Positions 1 through 9,015 are shown, counted from the stretch's first letter. The stretch: DNA of 64,000 bases from Nonomuraea sp. PA05 (GCF_008086045.1 NZ_VSEY01000022.1:62001-126000), one strand, 5' to 3'. Translations and numbers: made by a program. The notes: generated by a model not told the origin, from the sequence alone.

Positions 1-566
1 GCCGCCAGCTCGTGGGCGACCTGGACCGCCGAGTTGCCCGCCCCGACCACGACGACGTGCTCGCCAGGCAGGGCGACCGGCGAGCGGTAGTCGGCGACAT
101 GTAGCACCGGGCCGGCGAAGGCGTCCAGGCCGGGCAGGGCGGGCCGGTGCGGGCGGCCGAAGGAGCCGCTGGCCGCGATCAAGGCAGGGGCGGTGAAGGT
201 CTCGCCGTCCCCCAGGCGCACGGCGAACCCGTTCCCGCCGATCTCGACGACTTCGACGCGAGCGCCGGTGCGCAGCTCGGCGCCGCGCTCGACCAGGGCG
301 GTGGCATAGCGTTCCAGGTAGGCGACCACCTCATCGCGGCGCGGGTAGCGCTCGGGGTCGCCGCCGAAGGCCATGCCGGGCAGGTTGCTGTAGCGGGCGG
401 GCGAGAACAGGGCGAGGCTGTCGTAGTAGCGCGGCCAGGACCCAGCGGCCCGGTCGGAGGCTTCCAACAGTATGGGTCGTAGCCCCTGTTCCAGAGCGGC
501 GTGCGCGGCGGCCAGGCCGGACTGTCCGGCTCCGGCGATCAGGATGCGGTCGTTGTCGATGGGCAT
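1..566 (-). CDS. Flavin-dependent monooxygenase-like protein (C-terminus outside window)
   Basis: The minus strand encodes an open frame from the ATG at 564-566 that runs off the left edge, giving the first 188 or so residues. An FAD-binding Rossmann motif GAGQSG lies at about residues 11-16. A second dinucleotide-binding motif, GAGNSA, lies near residue 173, preceded by the FMO-like segment GSFGRPHRPALPG. This layout is that of single-component flavin monooxygenases of the CzcO/ArsO type, which bind FAD and NADPH. It is divergent from an ArsR-family regulator with about 80 bp between the two starts, so it is probably that regulator's target. The substrate cannot be told from the sequence. 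Confidence 0.8.
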   Translation of the reverse strand, partial: MPIDNDRILIAGAGQSGLAAAHAALEQGLRPILLEASDRAAGSWPRYYDSLALFSPARYSNLPGMAFGGDPERYPRRDEVVAYLERYATALVERGAELRTGARVEVVEIGGNGFAVRLGDGETFTAPALIAASGSFGRPHRPALPGLDAFAGPVLHVADYRSPVALPGEHVVVVGAGNSAVQVAHELA

Positions 567-649
567 GCCGCAGAACGTACCGTCATTTTCTAATATGTCA
601 ATAAGTCGGTATGACGGTAGAGTGCGGCGGAACAGGAGGGAGCGCAGGC
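567..649. promoter_or_regulatory. Divergent promoter/operator region between monooxygenase and ArsR genes
   Basis: This short intergenic region is clearly AT-richer than its surroundings around 583-612 (TTTTCTAATATGTCAATAAG). ArsR/SmtB repressors usually bind AT-rich imperfect palindromes overlapping the promoters they control, so this is the likely operator for both genes. No perfect palindrome was found. Confidence 0.4.
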
Positions 650-1009
650 ATGGCCGAGATCACGGCAACACCAGCAACGCCGACGGACGCGTCGACGGGC
701 AGGACGGCGGGTGCGGCGTGCGCGCCGCAGCTGCCGCAGGCTGCCCAGGACTTCCTCAAGGCCCTGGCCAACCCCGGACGCCAGCAGATCATGCTGCTGT
801 TCGCCCAGGGCGCCGAGCTGTCGGTCAACCAGGTCGCCGAGCGCTCCGGCATCAGCCAGTCCGCCGCCTCTCAGCAACTCGCCCTGCTGCGCCGCGGCGG
901 CATCGTCACTTCCCGCCGCGACGGCAAGGAGGTGCTGTATCGGGGCGACCGCGACAGCGTTGGCCGTATCCTCGGTGATCTGCAGGGTTATCTGAAATTC
1001 TGCTGCTGA
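650..1009 (+). CDS. ArsR/SmtB-family transcriptional regulator
   Basis: A 119-residue winged-helix protein. The central segment LKALANPGRQQIMLLF, the recognition helix region ISQSAASQQLALLRRGG and the wing SRRDGKEVLYR are classical for the family. The start at 650 is chosen because an AGGAGGG ribosome site lies 8 bases upstream; an ATG at 611 is in frame but has no such site. The C-terminus ends in KFCC, two cysteines that might sense a metalloid or thiol-reactive ligand, but no standard ELCVC-type site is present. It is divergent from the monooxygenase and probably represses it. Confidence 0.82.
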   Translation: MAEITATPATPTDASTGRTAGAACAPQLPQAAQDFLKALANPGRQQIMLLFAQGAELSVNQVAERSGISQSAASQQLALLRRGGIVTSRRDGKEVLYRGDRDSVGRILGDLQGYLKFCC

Positions 1010-1025
1010 CTGCCCGTCGCGCCGG

Positions 1026-1720
1026 TCACGGCGGTGGGCAGGCGGCGAATCCCAGCTCCAGATGGCGGTTCATGTCGAGCTCGAAGCGGTTGTACAGGTT
1101 CAGGTGCGACCGGAACAGAGCGGTCAGCCCGCGCCGGTCGGCCGGGCTCAGCCGCTTGGTCCAGGCCGGATCGCGCAACACCATCTGGATCAGATGCGTG
1201 TTGAGGTAGGCGATGGCGGCGGCGAGCAGGTGCAGCGCCAGCGCCGAGACCTCGGCGTGCTCGCGGTTGTCGCCGGTCAGATCGCCGGCCTTGCCGTAGA
1301 ACAGGTCCTTGCTGGCGGGATTGAAGTTCTCCACCACGTTCAGCCCCTCGCCGATCTCGCGCCTGAGTTCCTCGTCGGCGAGGTACTCGCAAATGAAGAT
1401 CGTCCTCGATTGCCTGGTAGGTGGGGTGCTTGGGGCCGCCATGGGTGAAGCGGCGCAGCATCTGGTGCGACTCGGCGGTGCGCAGCCGCAGCGCGGTCGC
1501 GTACTTGATCATCTGATCGTCATCGCGGGCGATGAGATCCCAGTCGATGGTCTTGTTCGACAGCACCGTCTCCAGGCGCGGGCCACGCCTCGTCCTCGCC
1601 TGTCCCGGGTCGGTGCAGCTTGAAGTCCAGCAGCTCGGAGAAGGCGAACCCGACGATCGAGGTTATGTGGACGAAGTCAAGCGAGGGTCCATGTGTCGGC
1701 ATGCAAGAAGATGCGCCACG
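1026..1720 (-). pseudogene. Tn3-family transposase, C-terminal remnant with frameshifts
   Basis: Reading leftward in three successive frames gives pieces of the DDE transposase of Tn3-type elements: IVGFAFSELLDF, then the segment around DQMIKYATALRLRTAES, then REIGEGLNVVENFNPASKDL and NRFELDMNRHLELGF. These match, in order, the last third of the family. At least two frameshifts separate them and the N-terminal two thirds are absent, so the gene is dead. No terminal inverted repeat or resolvase was seen nearby. It shows that a transposon once inserted at the left of the island. Confidence 0.75.
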
Positions 1721-1759
1721 AGGTACGGATGAAAATGCACTGCTGTGCGTGACTAACAC

Positions 1760-2046
1760 CTACTGAGAGCCTGGGATCTGGCTGTCCTCGTGATCGCCGT
1801 CGAGGCTGGCGATCGCGTGGATATCTGCCTCCGACATGCCCAGGACTCGGTGATCTCCTTGGCGAGAACAGGAAGCGGATTCAGCCTGCCGTTGCGAAGC
1901 ATGTGGATGGTGGACATCGACCTGGCGGTTTGCATGGCCATGTCCCTCACCGGAATCCCGCGCAGGTCCATCAGTCTGCTGAATACCGCTGAGAACGGAT
2001 GTGGCTCCAGTTGCCCGGCCGGTGTGACTGCTGGGTTGACGACCAT
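1760..2046 (-). pseudogene. XRE-type helix-turn-helix regulator, frameshifted
   Basis: From the ATG at 2046 the protein begins with a Cro/C1-like segment (FSAVFSRLMDLRGIPVRDMA, then STIHMLRNGRLNPLPVLAKEI). After KEITES the frame breaks. The continuation is found in another frame as LGMSEADIHAIASLDGDHED and ends at a stop at 1760-1762. A single-base change would restore about 95 residues. I therefore call it a recent pseudogene or a sequencing error. Regulatory target unknown. Confidence 0.55.
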
Positions 2047-2205
2047 GTGGCCGATCTTGGCTTGGAATCGGATCAGCCGCTATGGATCATCCCCCTTGGT
2101 GGAGCCCGTCTCAGGCCCCGGGCTCTTCAGGAAGAGTTTGCGCGCGTTGGGTGGGGGGTCACGCCCTGGTAGCGCGAACCCGAGCGGGGAGCCGACGAAG
2201 CGGGC

Positions 2206-2450
2206 ACCGTCTTCGCCGTTGATGTGACGGTGCGCTCGCCGCGCGGAGGCCAGCTCTGCGGCATCGACGAGGTCGTCGGCTTCATGCGAAAGGGGCGAGG
2301 TCGAGGGGCATCAAGCCCGGCACCTGACCACTGACCTGCTGGTGGACGTCGGCGGCGATCGGGCGGCCGCCTCGGCGTACTCGCTCGTGTTCTACTACCG
2401 CGACGGGGCACCCTGGCGCGGACGCCGGCGGGCTGGCGATTCCGTGAGCA
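2206..2450 (+). pseudogene. SnoaL-like (NTF2-fold) protein remnant
   Basis: Two pieces in different frames resemble a SnoaL-like domain: VFAVDVTVRSPRGGQLCGID and, after a frame change near 2300, HLTTDLLVDVGGDRAAASAY followed by SLVFYYRDG. No intact start or end was found. Family assignment rests on the pattern of a small polyketide-cyclase-like fold and is tentative. Confidence 0.4.
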
Positions 2451-2565
2451 GCGGGTCACGCCCGCTTGGACCCGCGACAACTGATCTCCGCGAGGCCGGC
2501 GACACGCCGGGAAGAGGTCGGTCTTGTCGTCATGCGCCCCCGTCGACTGGTCGGCCATGGCCCGG

Positions 2566-3156
2566 TCAGGACGGTGGAGGAACTTCGAGGGGGTTGGCGG
2601 TGATCCGCGCGGCCAGGTCGTTGCGGACCGAGGCGGCGGCGGCGCTCTCCGGCTTGCGCCTGGCCTGCGCCTCGAAGCAGGCCAGGAACTCCCGGCCGAA
2701 CCCCAGCCGGGGATGGCGGGCGAGAATCTCCGCCCGTGCGTCCACCGGGAACTGCTCGGCGTGCCGCCCGACGATCTCCCAGCTCGTCGCGACCTGCAGC
2801 AGGTGCCCCTCGGGGTCGTCGGCCGCGGACACGTCCGCGCGCATGTGCAGTGTGATGATCTCCTCGGCCCTGGCGGCGCGCTCCACCGGCCAGCCGGCCG
2901 CCGTGCCGAAGACCCAGGCCAGCCGGCCTCCCGCCTCCTCGAACGGCACGGCGTGGCTGTCGAACGTCTGCGTAAGCGCGATGTCGTGCAGCAGCGCCGA
3001 GACGTAGTACAGCTCGTCGTCGTGCGCGATGCGGTGCGCGGCGGCGTACATCGCTCCCCAGAAGTAGGACCGGACGCAGTGGTTGAGCAGCGCGGGCGAG
3101 CAGAACCGCCTGGCCACCGACAGCGCCGCGGCGGCAGCGGGCGTCTCCGGGACCAT
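2566..3156 (-). CDS. HD-domain phosphohydrolase-like protein
   Basis: A protein of about 196 residues with H26, the motif LLHDIA (H58, D59) and later His/Asp residues (TLHMRADVS). This is the metal-binding pattern of the HD superfamily, close to the cyanamide hydratase-like branch. The start at 3156 (MVPETPA) is the most likely, because upstream codons in this frame are low-complexity and arginine-rich. Its neighbours are unrelated remnants and it has no visible DevR-type box. The substrate is unknown. Confidence 0.65.
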   Translation of the reverse strand: MVPETPAAAAALSVARRFCSPALLNHCVRSYFWGAMYAAAHRIAHDDELYYVSALLHDIALTQTFDSHAVPFEEAGGRLAWVFGTAAGWPVERAARAEEIITLHMRADVSAADDPEGHLLQVATSWEIVGRHAEQFPVDARAEILARHPRLGFGREFLACFEAQARRKPESAAAASVRNDLAARITANPLEVPPPS

Positions 3157-3493
3157 GAGCCCAGTCTCGCGCACCCGACGGCCGCGGCCTGCGAACCTTG
3201 GGCGCGTGTCGTGCGCGCCGAGGCGCAGCGACCGCCGATCGCCTTCCGCCACCGCTCGGCACCCCGCCATGGCCGGAGGAGGCTCAGCTCGATGTGAGCA
3301 GCTCGGCCCACCGGTAGCGCCTGGTCCGCGTCATGAGCGGGCCCTGGAGGGTGGTGCGCAGACCGGACGAACGCTCCACGCGCGGTCCCGGCTTTCGGCC
3401 GCGCCGGCCGGGGCTTACGCCTCTGGGCAGGCTTCGAAGTGAGCGGCAGCGTTGTGGTGGAGCCCTGAACCTTCTCGTCAGGGGGTGTCCCCA
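3157..3493. other. Intergenic region, no gene recognised
   Basis: About 340 bases lie between two divergent genes. Open frames on both strands are shadow-like and arginine-rich. A GGTGGAGCC stretch at 3461-3469 and GTCAGGGGG at 3478-3486 precede the membrane protein start. No palindromic box of the type seen elsewhere was found. Confidence 0.5.
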
Positions 3494-4351
3494 ATGGGCG
3501 AAAAGCGCATTTCCTCCACCCGGCTGTCGGCGTCACAGCCGCTGCGCACCCGTACCGGCCCGCGATCGCGGGCAGCCTGGTGGCTGAGCGGCCTCGTCGT
3601 GGTCCTCACCGTCGTGGCCGCTTCCGCCGGTCTGCTCAACGACGGGCTGTATCCCGGTCCCACAGCGCTCATCGCCAGATTCCGCGGCAATGACCTGGCG
3701 ACTCTCGTCGCAGGTGTACCCCTTCTGGCGGTGGCGCTCACCGCATCGGTACGGGGTTCCACCCGCGGCCGCCTGGTCTGGTCGGGCATGCTCGCGTACC
3801 TGATCTACAACTACGCCTACTACGTTTACGATCCCGCCTTCAACGACCTGTTCCTCCTGCATGTCGCCATCGTCGTCCTGTCGGCGGCGTCGCTCGGCCT
3901 GGCCCTCACGGACCTGGAGGTCACAGCCCGGGCGGAGACGGCGATGCGCTGGGTCGGCGGCATGCTGCTCCTGCTGGCCGCGACGCTGGCCGGCATGTAC
4001 GGCGTGTCGCTCGTCCGCCACGCCGTCACCGGTGAACTGCCGGCGGACGTGCTCCCGCTACCGCAGGCGCAGGTTCACCTGGGCATGGCCCTCGACCTCA
4101 CCATGGTCGTCCCCACCCTGGTGCTGGCGGGCGTGCTGCTGTGGCTGCGTACCGCCTGGGGGTACGCGCTGGGCGTCGCGACGTGCGTCTACGTCGGGGC
4201 CTACCAGCTCAACTACCTGGCGGCGCGGTACTTCGTCGCGCAGGCGGGTGTCCCAGGAGTGGCGTATGCCGAACCGCTCGACCTGCTGATCCCCGCCCTG
4301 CTGCTGGCCGGGATGCTCGCCCTCGTCGTCCACCGCAGGCGCGAAGGCTGA
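3494..4351 (+). CDS. Multi-pass membrane protein of unknown function
   Basis: The protein is 285 residues long, with a charged N-terminus of about 30 residues followed by about eight hydrophobic segments: WWLSGLVVVLTVVAASAGLL, then segments near LVAGVPLLAVALT, MLAYLIYNYAYYVY, LLHVAIVVLSAASLGLAL, MLLLLAATLAG, MVVPTLVLAGVLLWL, a YALGVATCVYVGAY segment and a C-terminal LLIPALLLAGMLALVV. No catalytic motif was recognised. The ATG at 3494 was chosen over an upstream GTG because the hydrophilic head then has a normal length. It sits 227 bp before the hydrolase gene. Confidence 0.7.
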   Translation: MGEKRISSTRLSASQPLRTRTGPRSRAAWWLSGLVVVLTVVAASAGLLNDGLYPGPTALIARFRGNDLATLVAGVPLLAVALTASVRGSTRGRLVWSGMLAYLIYNYAYYVYDPAFNDLFLLHVAIVVLSAASLGLALTDLEVTARAETAMRWVGGMLLLLAATLAGMYGVSLVRHAVTGELPADVLPLPQAQVHLGMALDLTMVVPTLVLAGVLLWLRTAWGYALGVATCVYVGAYQLNYLAARYFVAQAGVPGVAYAEPLDLLIPALLLAGMLALVVHRRREG

Positions 4352-4409
4352 CGGGGATCACCTTCGCCCTTCACGACGGCCACCTGGCCGAAGCGCTGTG
4401 GGGCAGGAG

Positions 4410-4423
4410 GGGACGATGGTCCC
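4410..4423. promoter_or_regulatory. Orphan DevR-type box GGGACGATGGTCCC
   Basis: Perfect 5-bp arms GGGAC/GTCCC with a 4-bp spacer. It lies 156 bp before the hydrolase start. The usual hexamer 23 bases downstream is poor here (ACGGAC), so promoter function is uncertain. Confidence 0.45.
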
Positions 4424-4578
4424 CCCGGTACGAGACCTTCTCCTCTACGGACGCGTCCACAGCCGGGGTGGTGTGGTGTCGTGGGACCGCTCGGAGCCCG
4501 CCGACCGGTTCCGCGCCGGTGCCGTGCCAGAAGCGGTTCCGGCAGTGCGCGCCCGGTCGGCCAGGCAGGTGAGGTGGC

Positions 4579-5511
4579 ATGGAACGCAGGCCGTCTTTCG
4601 GAGACTCCCGGTGGGCCGCCCTCGATGGCGACCACGTCCACTACCTGGACTTCGGCGGACCGCCCGGCGGCCCCGTCGTGATCGCCGTGCACGGGCTCGG
4701 CGGCTCGGTGCTGAACTGGCTGGCGATCGCGCCGCTGCTCACCGGCGAGTGCCGGCTGCTCGCGCCCGACCTGGCCGGGCACGGGTTGACCCGCACGCGA
4801 AACCGGTGCTCTACCGTCGCGGCCAGCCGCCTGCTGCTGGACCGCTTCGTCGAGCACGTCGCTGGCGGGCCGGTGATCCTCATGGGCAACTCGATGGGTG
4901 GCATGGTGTCGCTGCTTGAGGCGGCCGAGCGGCCCGAGACGGTGGCGGGCCTCATCCTGCTCGACGCGGCCACCTCGTTCGGCCCGGCGCTGCCGGCTCC
5001 GATGGTCGCCGCCGTGTTCGCGTTGTACACCGCGCCGTGGCTGGGCGCGGTCGTCAGGGCCCGCAGGTGGGCTTTGACGGCCGAGACCGCCGTCGGCTTC
5101 ATGCTCAGGGTGTGCTGTGCGGATCCGTCACGCGTGCCGCCGGACATCGTCGCCGAGCACGTCCGCCTGACACGGCACCGGGCCGAGCTGGCGTACGCCG
5201 AGCAGGACTTCCTCCAGGCGGCCAGATCGGTCGTGCGGACGGCGGCCGGGCTGTCGTACCGGGCGGCGATCCGGTCGGTACGCGCGCCCGCCCTGCTGGT
5301 GCACGGTGACCGCGACCTGCTGGTGCCGGTCGCCGGCTCCCGCGCCCTGGTCAGGAGCCATCCGTCGTGGCAACTCGTCATCCTGGGCGGCGTGGGCCAC
5401 ACCCCTCAGATGGAGGCGCCGAGGGAGACGGCGGACGCCGTGTCCCGCTGGCTGGGCACCGTAGGAGCAGTGGTCGAGGCCGCCCGGCATCCGCTGGCGA
5501 AGCGCGGATGA
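4579..5511 (+). CDS. Alpha/beta-fold hydrolase
   Basis: The protein is 310 residues. The oxyanion segment HGLGGS is near residue 40, the nucleophile elbow GNSMGG has Ser105, an acid lies in HGDRDLLVP (Asp244 or Asp246), and the general base is His274 in GVGHTPQME. The complete triad indicates an active esterase/lipase/lactonase-type enzyme. An AGGTGAGG ribosome site precedes the ATG. It could hydrolyse a lipid or acyl ester, but the substrate cannot be assigned. A perfect DevR-type box lies upstream at 4410. Confidence 0.8.
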   Translation: MERRPSFGDSRWAALDGDHVHYLDFGGPPGGPVVIAVHGLGGSVLNWLAIAPLLTGECRLLAPDLAGHGLTRTRNRCSTVAASRLLLDRFVEHVAGGPVILMGNSMGGMVSLLEAAERPETVAGLILLDAATSFGPALPAPMVAAVFALYTAPWLGAVVRARRWALTAETAVGFMLRVCCADPSRVPPDIVAEHVRLTRHRAELAYAEQDFLQAARSVVRTAAGLSYRAAIRSVRAPALLVHGDRDLLVPVAGSRALVRSHPSWQLVILGGVGHTPQMEAPRETADAVSRWLGTVGAVVEAARHPLAKRG

Positions 5512-5755
5512 CAGCGCCCGCGCGCAGGCCTTGGCCGCCTGCGAGTACCGCCGCCACGTCGAGATCCGGGATGCGCACCGGCGACACCGGCACGCAGTGG
5601 GCGCCGACGCACTGCATCTGCACCGGGTCGACAGCGCGCACGCCTGCGCGTCCTGTGGCGCCTCCTGGCCGTGCGCTCCCGCGCTGGCCGCCGCCCGCCT
5701 TCACGCTTGATCTGCACACGTCCTGATGGGCACGGTTGACGCCCTGGGCAGGTTC

Positions 5756-5820
5756 GGGACCAACGGCATGGCCTCGCGGGACTTACTCCCCGGGTGTGGC
5801 GATGCCGGTACGGCCAAGGT
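5756..5820 (+). promoter_or_regulatory. Tandem DevR-type boxes and -10-like element for USP gene
   Basis: Box 1 is GGGACCAACGGCAT (5756-5769) and box 2 is GGGACTTACTCCCC (5778-5791), offset by 22 bp, so on the same helix face. CAAGGT (5815-5820) begins exactly 23 bases after box 2 and is followed by GGAG. The gene starts at 5875. Confidence 0.65.
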
Positions 5821-5874
5821 GGAGATGAGGGATCGATCCGGCCCTGGAGGCCGGCTGTGTGAAGGAGCAGCACG

Positions 5875-6780
5875 ATGACCGGTCACATCGTCGTCGGCGT
5901 GGACGCGTCGCCGTCCGCGACCGCAGCAGTGGAATGGGCGGCGGCCGACGCGCGGCGGCGCGAGCTGGCGTTGCGGATCGTGCACGTGACCCGGCACCGG
6001 CCGGGCGGCGACGAGGGCTCCGCCTACGGGGCCCCGGATGCTGCCTCGGACGAGATGTTGAGCGCGGCTGCGCACCGAGCCCGGCAACTTGCCCCACACG
6101 TGACAGTGATCAGCAGATCGCGTGCGGGTAACGTCGTCGAGGAGCTGCTCGCCGAGTCCAGCTCGGCCGACAGCCTGGTGCTGGGCAGCAGAGGGCTCGG
6201 CGGGTTCGCCGGGATGGTGCTCGGCTCCGTCGGGCTGGCCGTCTCCAGGCACGCCGAGAGGCCCGTTGTGATCGTCCGTGCCGCGTCCCCGCAGCGCCAC
6301 GGCCTGGTCGTGGCCGGCGACGACAGGTCCGGGCACGCGCAGGCCGCCGTGGCCTATGCGGTGGAGCAGGCCCGGGCACGCGGGGCGCGGCTGCACCTCG
6401 TGTACGCGTGGCAGGTGCCGCTGTTCTCCCCGTACGCCGTCGCCTACGGCAGCCACATCGAGGACGCCATGCGCGCGGAGTTCCGCCAGGCGGCCGAGAG
6501 GGCCGTGTCCTGGCGGGAGCGCGCTCCGGAGCTCGTCATCACCGACGAGCAGGTGTGCGACCACCCGGTGGCCGCCCTGGTCAAGGCCGGGCGGGCAGCC
6601 GATCTGGTGGTCGTGGGCTCGCGCGGGCCGGGCGGTCCAGGCTCCGCACTGCCTGGCTCGGTCGGCCACGGCGTGCTGCACCACGTGACCTGCCCGGTCG
6701 CCATGGTGCGCCCGCCGGCCGAGCGGCCGCACATCGTGGGGTCACGCGCCGGCGAGCCGTACGTCGAGGAGGGGCGATGA
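5875..6780 (+). CDS. Universal stress protein, two tandem UspA domains
   Basis: A cytosolic protein of 301 residues. The first UspA domain covers about residues 1-145 and the second about 148-290. Each ends in the ATP-binding loop pattern of the family: LGSRGLGGFAGMVLGSVG in domain 1 and VGSRGPGGPGSALPGSVG in domain 2. Tandem-domain USPs are a hallmark of mycobacterial and streptomycete dormancy regulons. An AAGGAG ribosome site lies 9 bases before the ATG. Its stop overlaps the start of the downstream CBS gene, so they form an operon from the tandem-box promoter at 5756. Confidence 0.93.
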   Translation: MTGHIVVGVDASPSATAAVEWAAADARRRELALRIVHVTRHRPGGDEGSAYGAPDAASDEMLSAAAHRARQLAPHVTVISRSRAGNVVEELLAESSSADSLVLGSRGLGGFAGMVLGSVGLAVSRHAERPVVIVRAASPQRHGLVVAGDDRSGHAQAAVAYAVEQARARGARLHLVYAWQVPLFSPYAVAYGSHIEDAMRAEFRQAAERAVSWRERAPELVITDEQVCDHPVAALVKAGRAADLVVVGSRGPGGPGSALPGSVGHGVLHHVTCPVAMVRPPAERPHIVGSRAGEPYVEEGR

Positions 6781-7277
6781 CCATGGAAAGGCCGGCCGCG
6801 GAGATGACAGAGCTGGAGCCGCTGACCGCCGGGCAGGTGATGAGCCGCATCCTGGTGGCCATCGAGCCGGACGAGTCGCCGCTGATGGCCTGGGAGCTGA
6901 TGCGCAGGGCCGAGGTGCACCACCTGCCGGTGGTAGAAGGCCGACGCGTGCTGGGCATCCTGACCCGCGAGCGGCTCGCTGCCTCTTGGTGGGGCGGCCC
7001 GCAGGAACAGTCCAGCCGGCCCGTGCGCGCGTTGCTCGGCCGCGAGCGGATGCCTCGCGTGCGGCAGGAGACACCGCTGCCCAGGGTCGCCGCTCTCATG
7101 CTCGACGCCGGCTGCGACGCTGTGCCCGTGGTGTCCGGCGGCGCGCTGGTCGGGCTGGTGACGGCACGGGACGTGCTGTCGGCCGTCGCCGGACGAGTCG
7201 GGCCCGCCGAGGAGCCCGGCGAGGTGGTCACCGGGATGTTCCACCTGGTGCCCGTCCTGCCCCACGAAAACCGATGA
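6777..7277 (+). CDS. CBS-domain pair protein
   Basis: A 166-residue protein with two CBS motifs, at about residues 18-62 (VMSRILVAIEPDESPLMAWE, then HHLPVVEGRRVLGILT) and 85-140 (CDAVPVVSGGALVGLVTARD). CBS pairs bind adenine nucleotides and often report cell energy state. The ATG overlaps the TGA of the USP gene (ATGA) and is preceded by GAGGGG, so translation is probably coupled. It has no BON or catalytic domain, unlike the CBS-BON paralogues further right. Confidence 0.9.
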   Translation: MTMERPAAEMTELEPLTAGQVMSRILVAIEPDESPLMAWELMRRAEVHHLPVVEGRRVLGILTRERLAASWWGGPQEQSSRPVRALLGRERMPRVRQETPLPRVAALMLDAGCDAVPVVSGGALVGLVTARDVLSAVAGRVGPAEEPGEVVTGMFHLVPVLPHENR

Positions 7278-7346
7278 TGGACGCGCTGGTCGCGTACGCC
7301 CTCGGTAGAACGGAACTCTCAGCCCTGAGCATCCGGTGCCACTGGC

Positions 7347-8099
7347 TCACGGGTGCACGGTGTGCGCGAAGAGTGGCACCCGCCCCGTCACGAGGACGGC
7401 GGAGAGGTCGTTGACCGTTTCCGTGCACTCCACGTCCGCCGGCGAGGGCCCGCCCAGGGCGATCACGAGGCCGAAGTGGCCCTTCACGGCGGCCCGCAGC
7501 GCGGGCGTGGTGGAGGCGATCACGGCCGTCTCATACGGCTGCACGTCCAGGCGGCGCGCGATCTCCAGCAGCATCGCCGGGTCCGGCATGGGCGCCAGGC
7601 CGGACTCAGCGGCGCTCACCCCGTCCACACGGACGTCGATCATGCCCGACAGGCCGGCCCGGTGGAGGATCTCGGCGCAGTTGCGGCTCGGCGAGACCGC
7701 TCCCGTCAGCGCGCCATGGTGGCGCAGGTCATGCAGCAGCGCCACGGCAGGAGGGAAGGGAGCCACGCCGTAATGACGGATCTCGGCCAGGAAGAGGCCG
7801 TCCTTGAGACACGCCATGCCGGCCAGGACGTCGCGGTCCTCCTCCACATCCAGGACGATGCCGCGCGAGGCCAGGAAGCCCCGCGCCCCGTCTACCCTGG
7901 GCTTGCCGTCCACGTGGCGGAGGTAGTCTTCACGAATCTCGAACGGCCGCCACGAGGTGCCGGATCGTTCGGCGTGCCGGCGCAGGTAGGCGTCCAGGAC
8001 CCGCTTCCAGACCGCGGCATGGACGCGGGCGGTGTCGGTGAGCACACCATCGGTTTCGAAGATCACCGCTGCGATGCGGTGCAGGTCGATCACGGCCAT
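7347..8099 (-). CDS. HAD-superfamily (beta-phosphoglucomutase-like) protein with altered nucleophile
   Basis: A 250-residue protein with the overall layout of sugar-phosphate phosphatases/mutases of the HAD superfamily: motif I near residue 15, a helical cap (about 20-100), motif II SPSRN, and motif III/IV region near residues 165-200. Motif I reads FETDGVLTD, whereas active members have D-x-D; the position of the nucleophilic first aspartate is a glutamate. The enzyme may be inactive as a phosphatase or use a different chemistry. A GAGGGGG site lies 5 bases before the ATG. A decayed copy of the C-terminal half lies at 27200-27433. Confidence 0.8.
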   Translation of the reverse strand: MAVIDLHRIAAVIFETDGVLTDTARVHAAVWKRVLDAYLRRHAERSGTSWRPFEIREDYLRHVDGKPRVDGARGFLASRGIVLDVEEDRDVLAGMACLKDGLFLAEIRHYGVAPFPPAVALLHDLRHHGALTGAVSPSRNCAEILHRAGLSGMIDVRVDGVSAAESGLAPMPDPAMLLEIARRLDVQPYETAVIASTTPALRAAVKGHFGLVIALGGPSPADVECTETVNDLSAVLVTGRVPLFAHTVHP

Positions 8100-8237
8100 G
8101 TCGTCCCCCTCTGCAGAACGTGCCTCGATGCTCGCTGCCCGGCGGCGGCTGCGTCAGGGCCGAACGGCCTGGGCGCGCGCCGCGTCCGTCACGACCGTGG
8201 GCCGGTGAGCGGGTTCGTGCCCAACGGCTGGGAGGTC

Positions 8238-8280
8238 GGGACCTCGTTCCCGGGCGGCTGGGCGGCCGGCGCGTGACGCT
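8238..8280 (+). promoter_or_regulatory. DevR-type box and -10-like element of a decayed USP gene
   Basis: The box GGGACCTCGTTCCC (8238-8251) is followed 23 bases later by GACGCT (8275-8280) and GGAG. The start codon of the broken USP gene is at 8307. The promoter layout has survived although the gene has not. Confidence 0.6.
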
Positions 8281-8306
8281 GGAGCCGAGAGCGGAGGAGG
8301 TGCGTG

Positions 8307-9015
8307 ATGACCGGACACATCGTGGTCGGCGTGGACGAATCCGCACCGGCGACGGCAGCCGTCGAGTGGGCCGCCGCCGATGCCCAGCGCAGAGGGCTGA
8401 GCCTGCGCATCGTGCACGTGTGCGAGCAGTGGTCGTACGGCGGGGACATGGCCGCGTAATGCGCCGCAACCCTGGCGGCGGCCGGTACCCGGGCACGCGC
8501 GCTGACCCGCGACGTCGAGGTGGTACGGAGCCGCCGCCCGGAAACGTGATCGACGCCCTGATCGGGAAGTCTCGGACCGCCGACAGCGTGGTGCTGGGCA
8601 GCCGTGGGCTGGGCGGGTTCGCCGGGCTGGTCGTCGGCTCGGTCGGCCTGGGCGCCGCCGGGCACGCCGCCGGTCCCGCGGTGATCGTCCGCGGGTCGCC
8701 CTCGATCCAGCACGATCGGGTGGTGGCCGGGTACGACGGGTCAGCGCATTCCGATGCCGCCATGCAGTACGCCGTCGACCAGGCGCGAGCCCGGGACGTC
8801 CCGCTGCACGTGGTCCATGCCTGGCAGACGCCGATCGCCTCGCCGTACGCGGCCACCTACCAGAGTCTGGCGCGGGACGTTCACGAGGAGGAGATCCGCG
8901 CGGCGGAGGACCGCGTGGCGGTGTGGCGGGACAAGAACCCCGATGTCCGGATCACCGGTGAGGAGGTGGCGGGTCATCCGGTGAGCGTCCTGAGCAGGGC
9001 CGCCGGTCGGGCGGG
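8307..9015 (+). pseudogene. Two-domain universal stress protein, broken by stop and frameshifts
   Basis: From the ATG at 8307 the reading frame gives a typical UspA start (TGHIVVGVDESAPATAAVEW) that ends in a TAA at 8457-8459. The domain resumes in a different frame with LGSRGLGGFAGLVVGSVGLG and a second UspA domain up to GEEVAGHPVSVLSRA, where homology stops. The first domain closely resembles that at 5875. This is a duplicated gene in decay, still preceded by a complete DevR-type promoter. Confidence 0.8.

Noticed and set aside
2127..3536. A 469-codon open frame on the minus strand
   Set aside because: Arginine/serine-rich translation with no domain, overlapping the HD-domain gene in another frame; a typical GC-rich shadow.
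5465..5710. A frame containing CASCGASWPCAPALAAARLH after the hydrolase gene
   Set aside because: It looks partly coding but has no start codon after the last in-frame stop at 5462 other than an internal TTG, and overlaps the hydrolase gene. Possibly a remnant, not a gene I can support.
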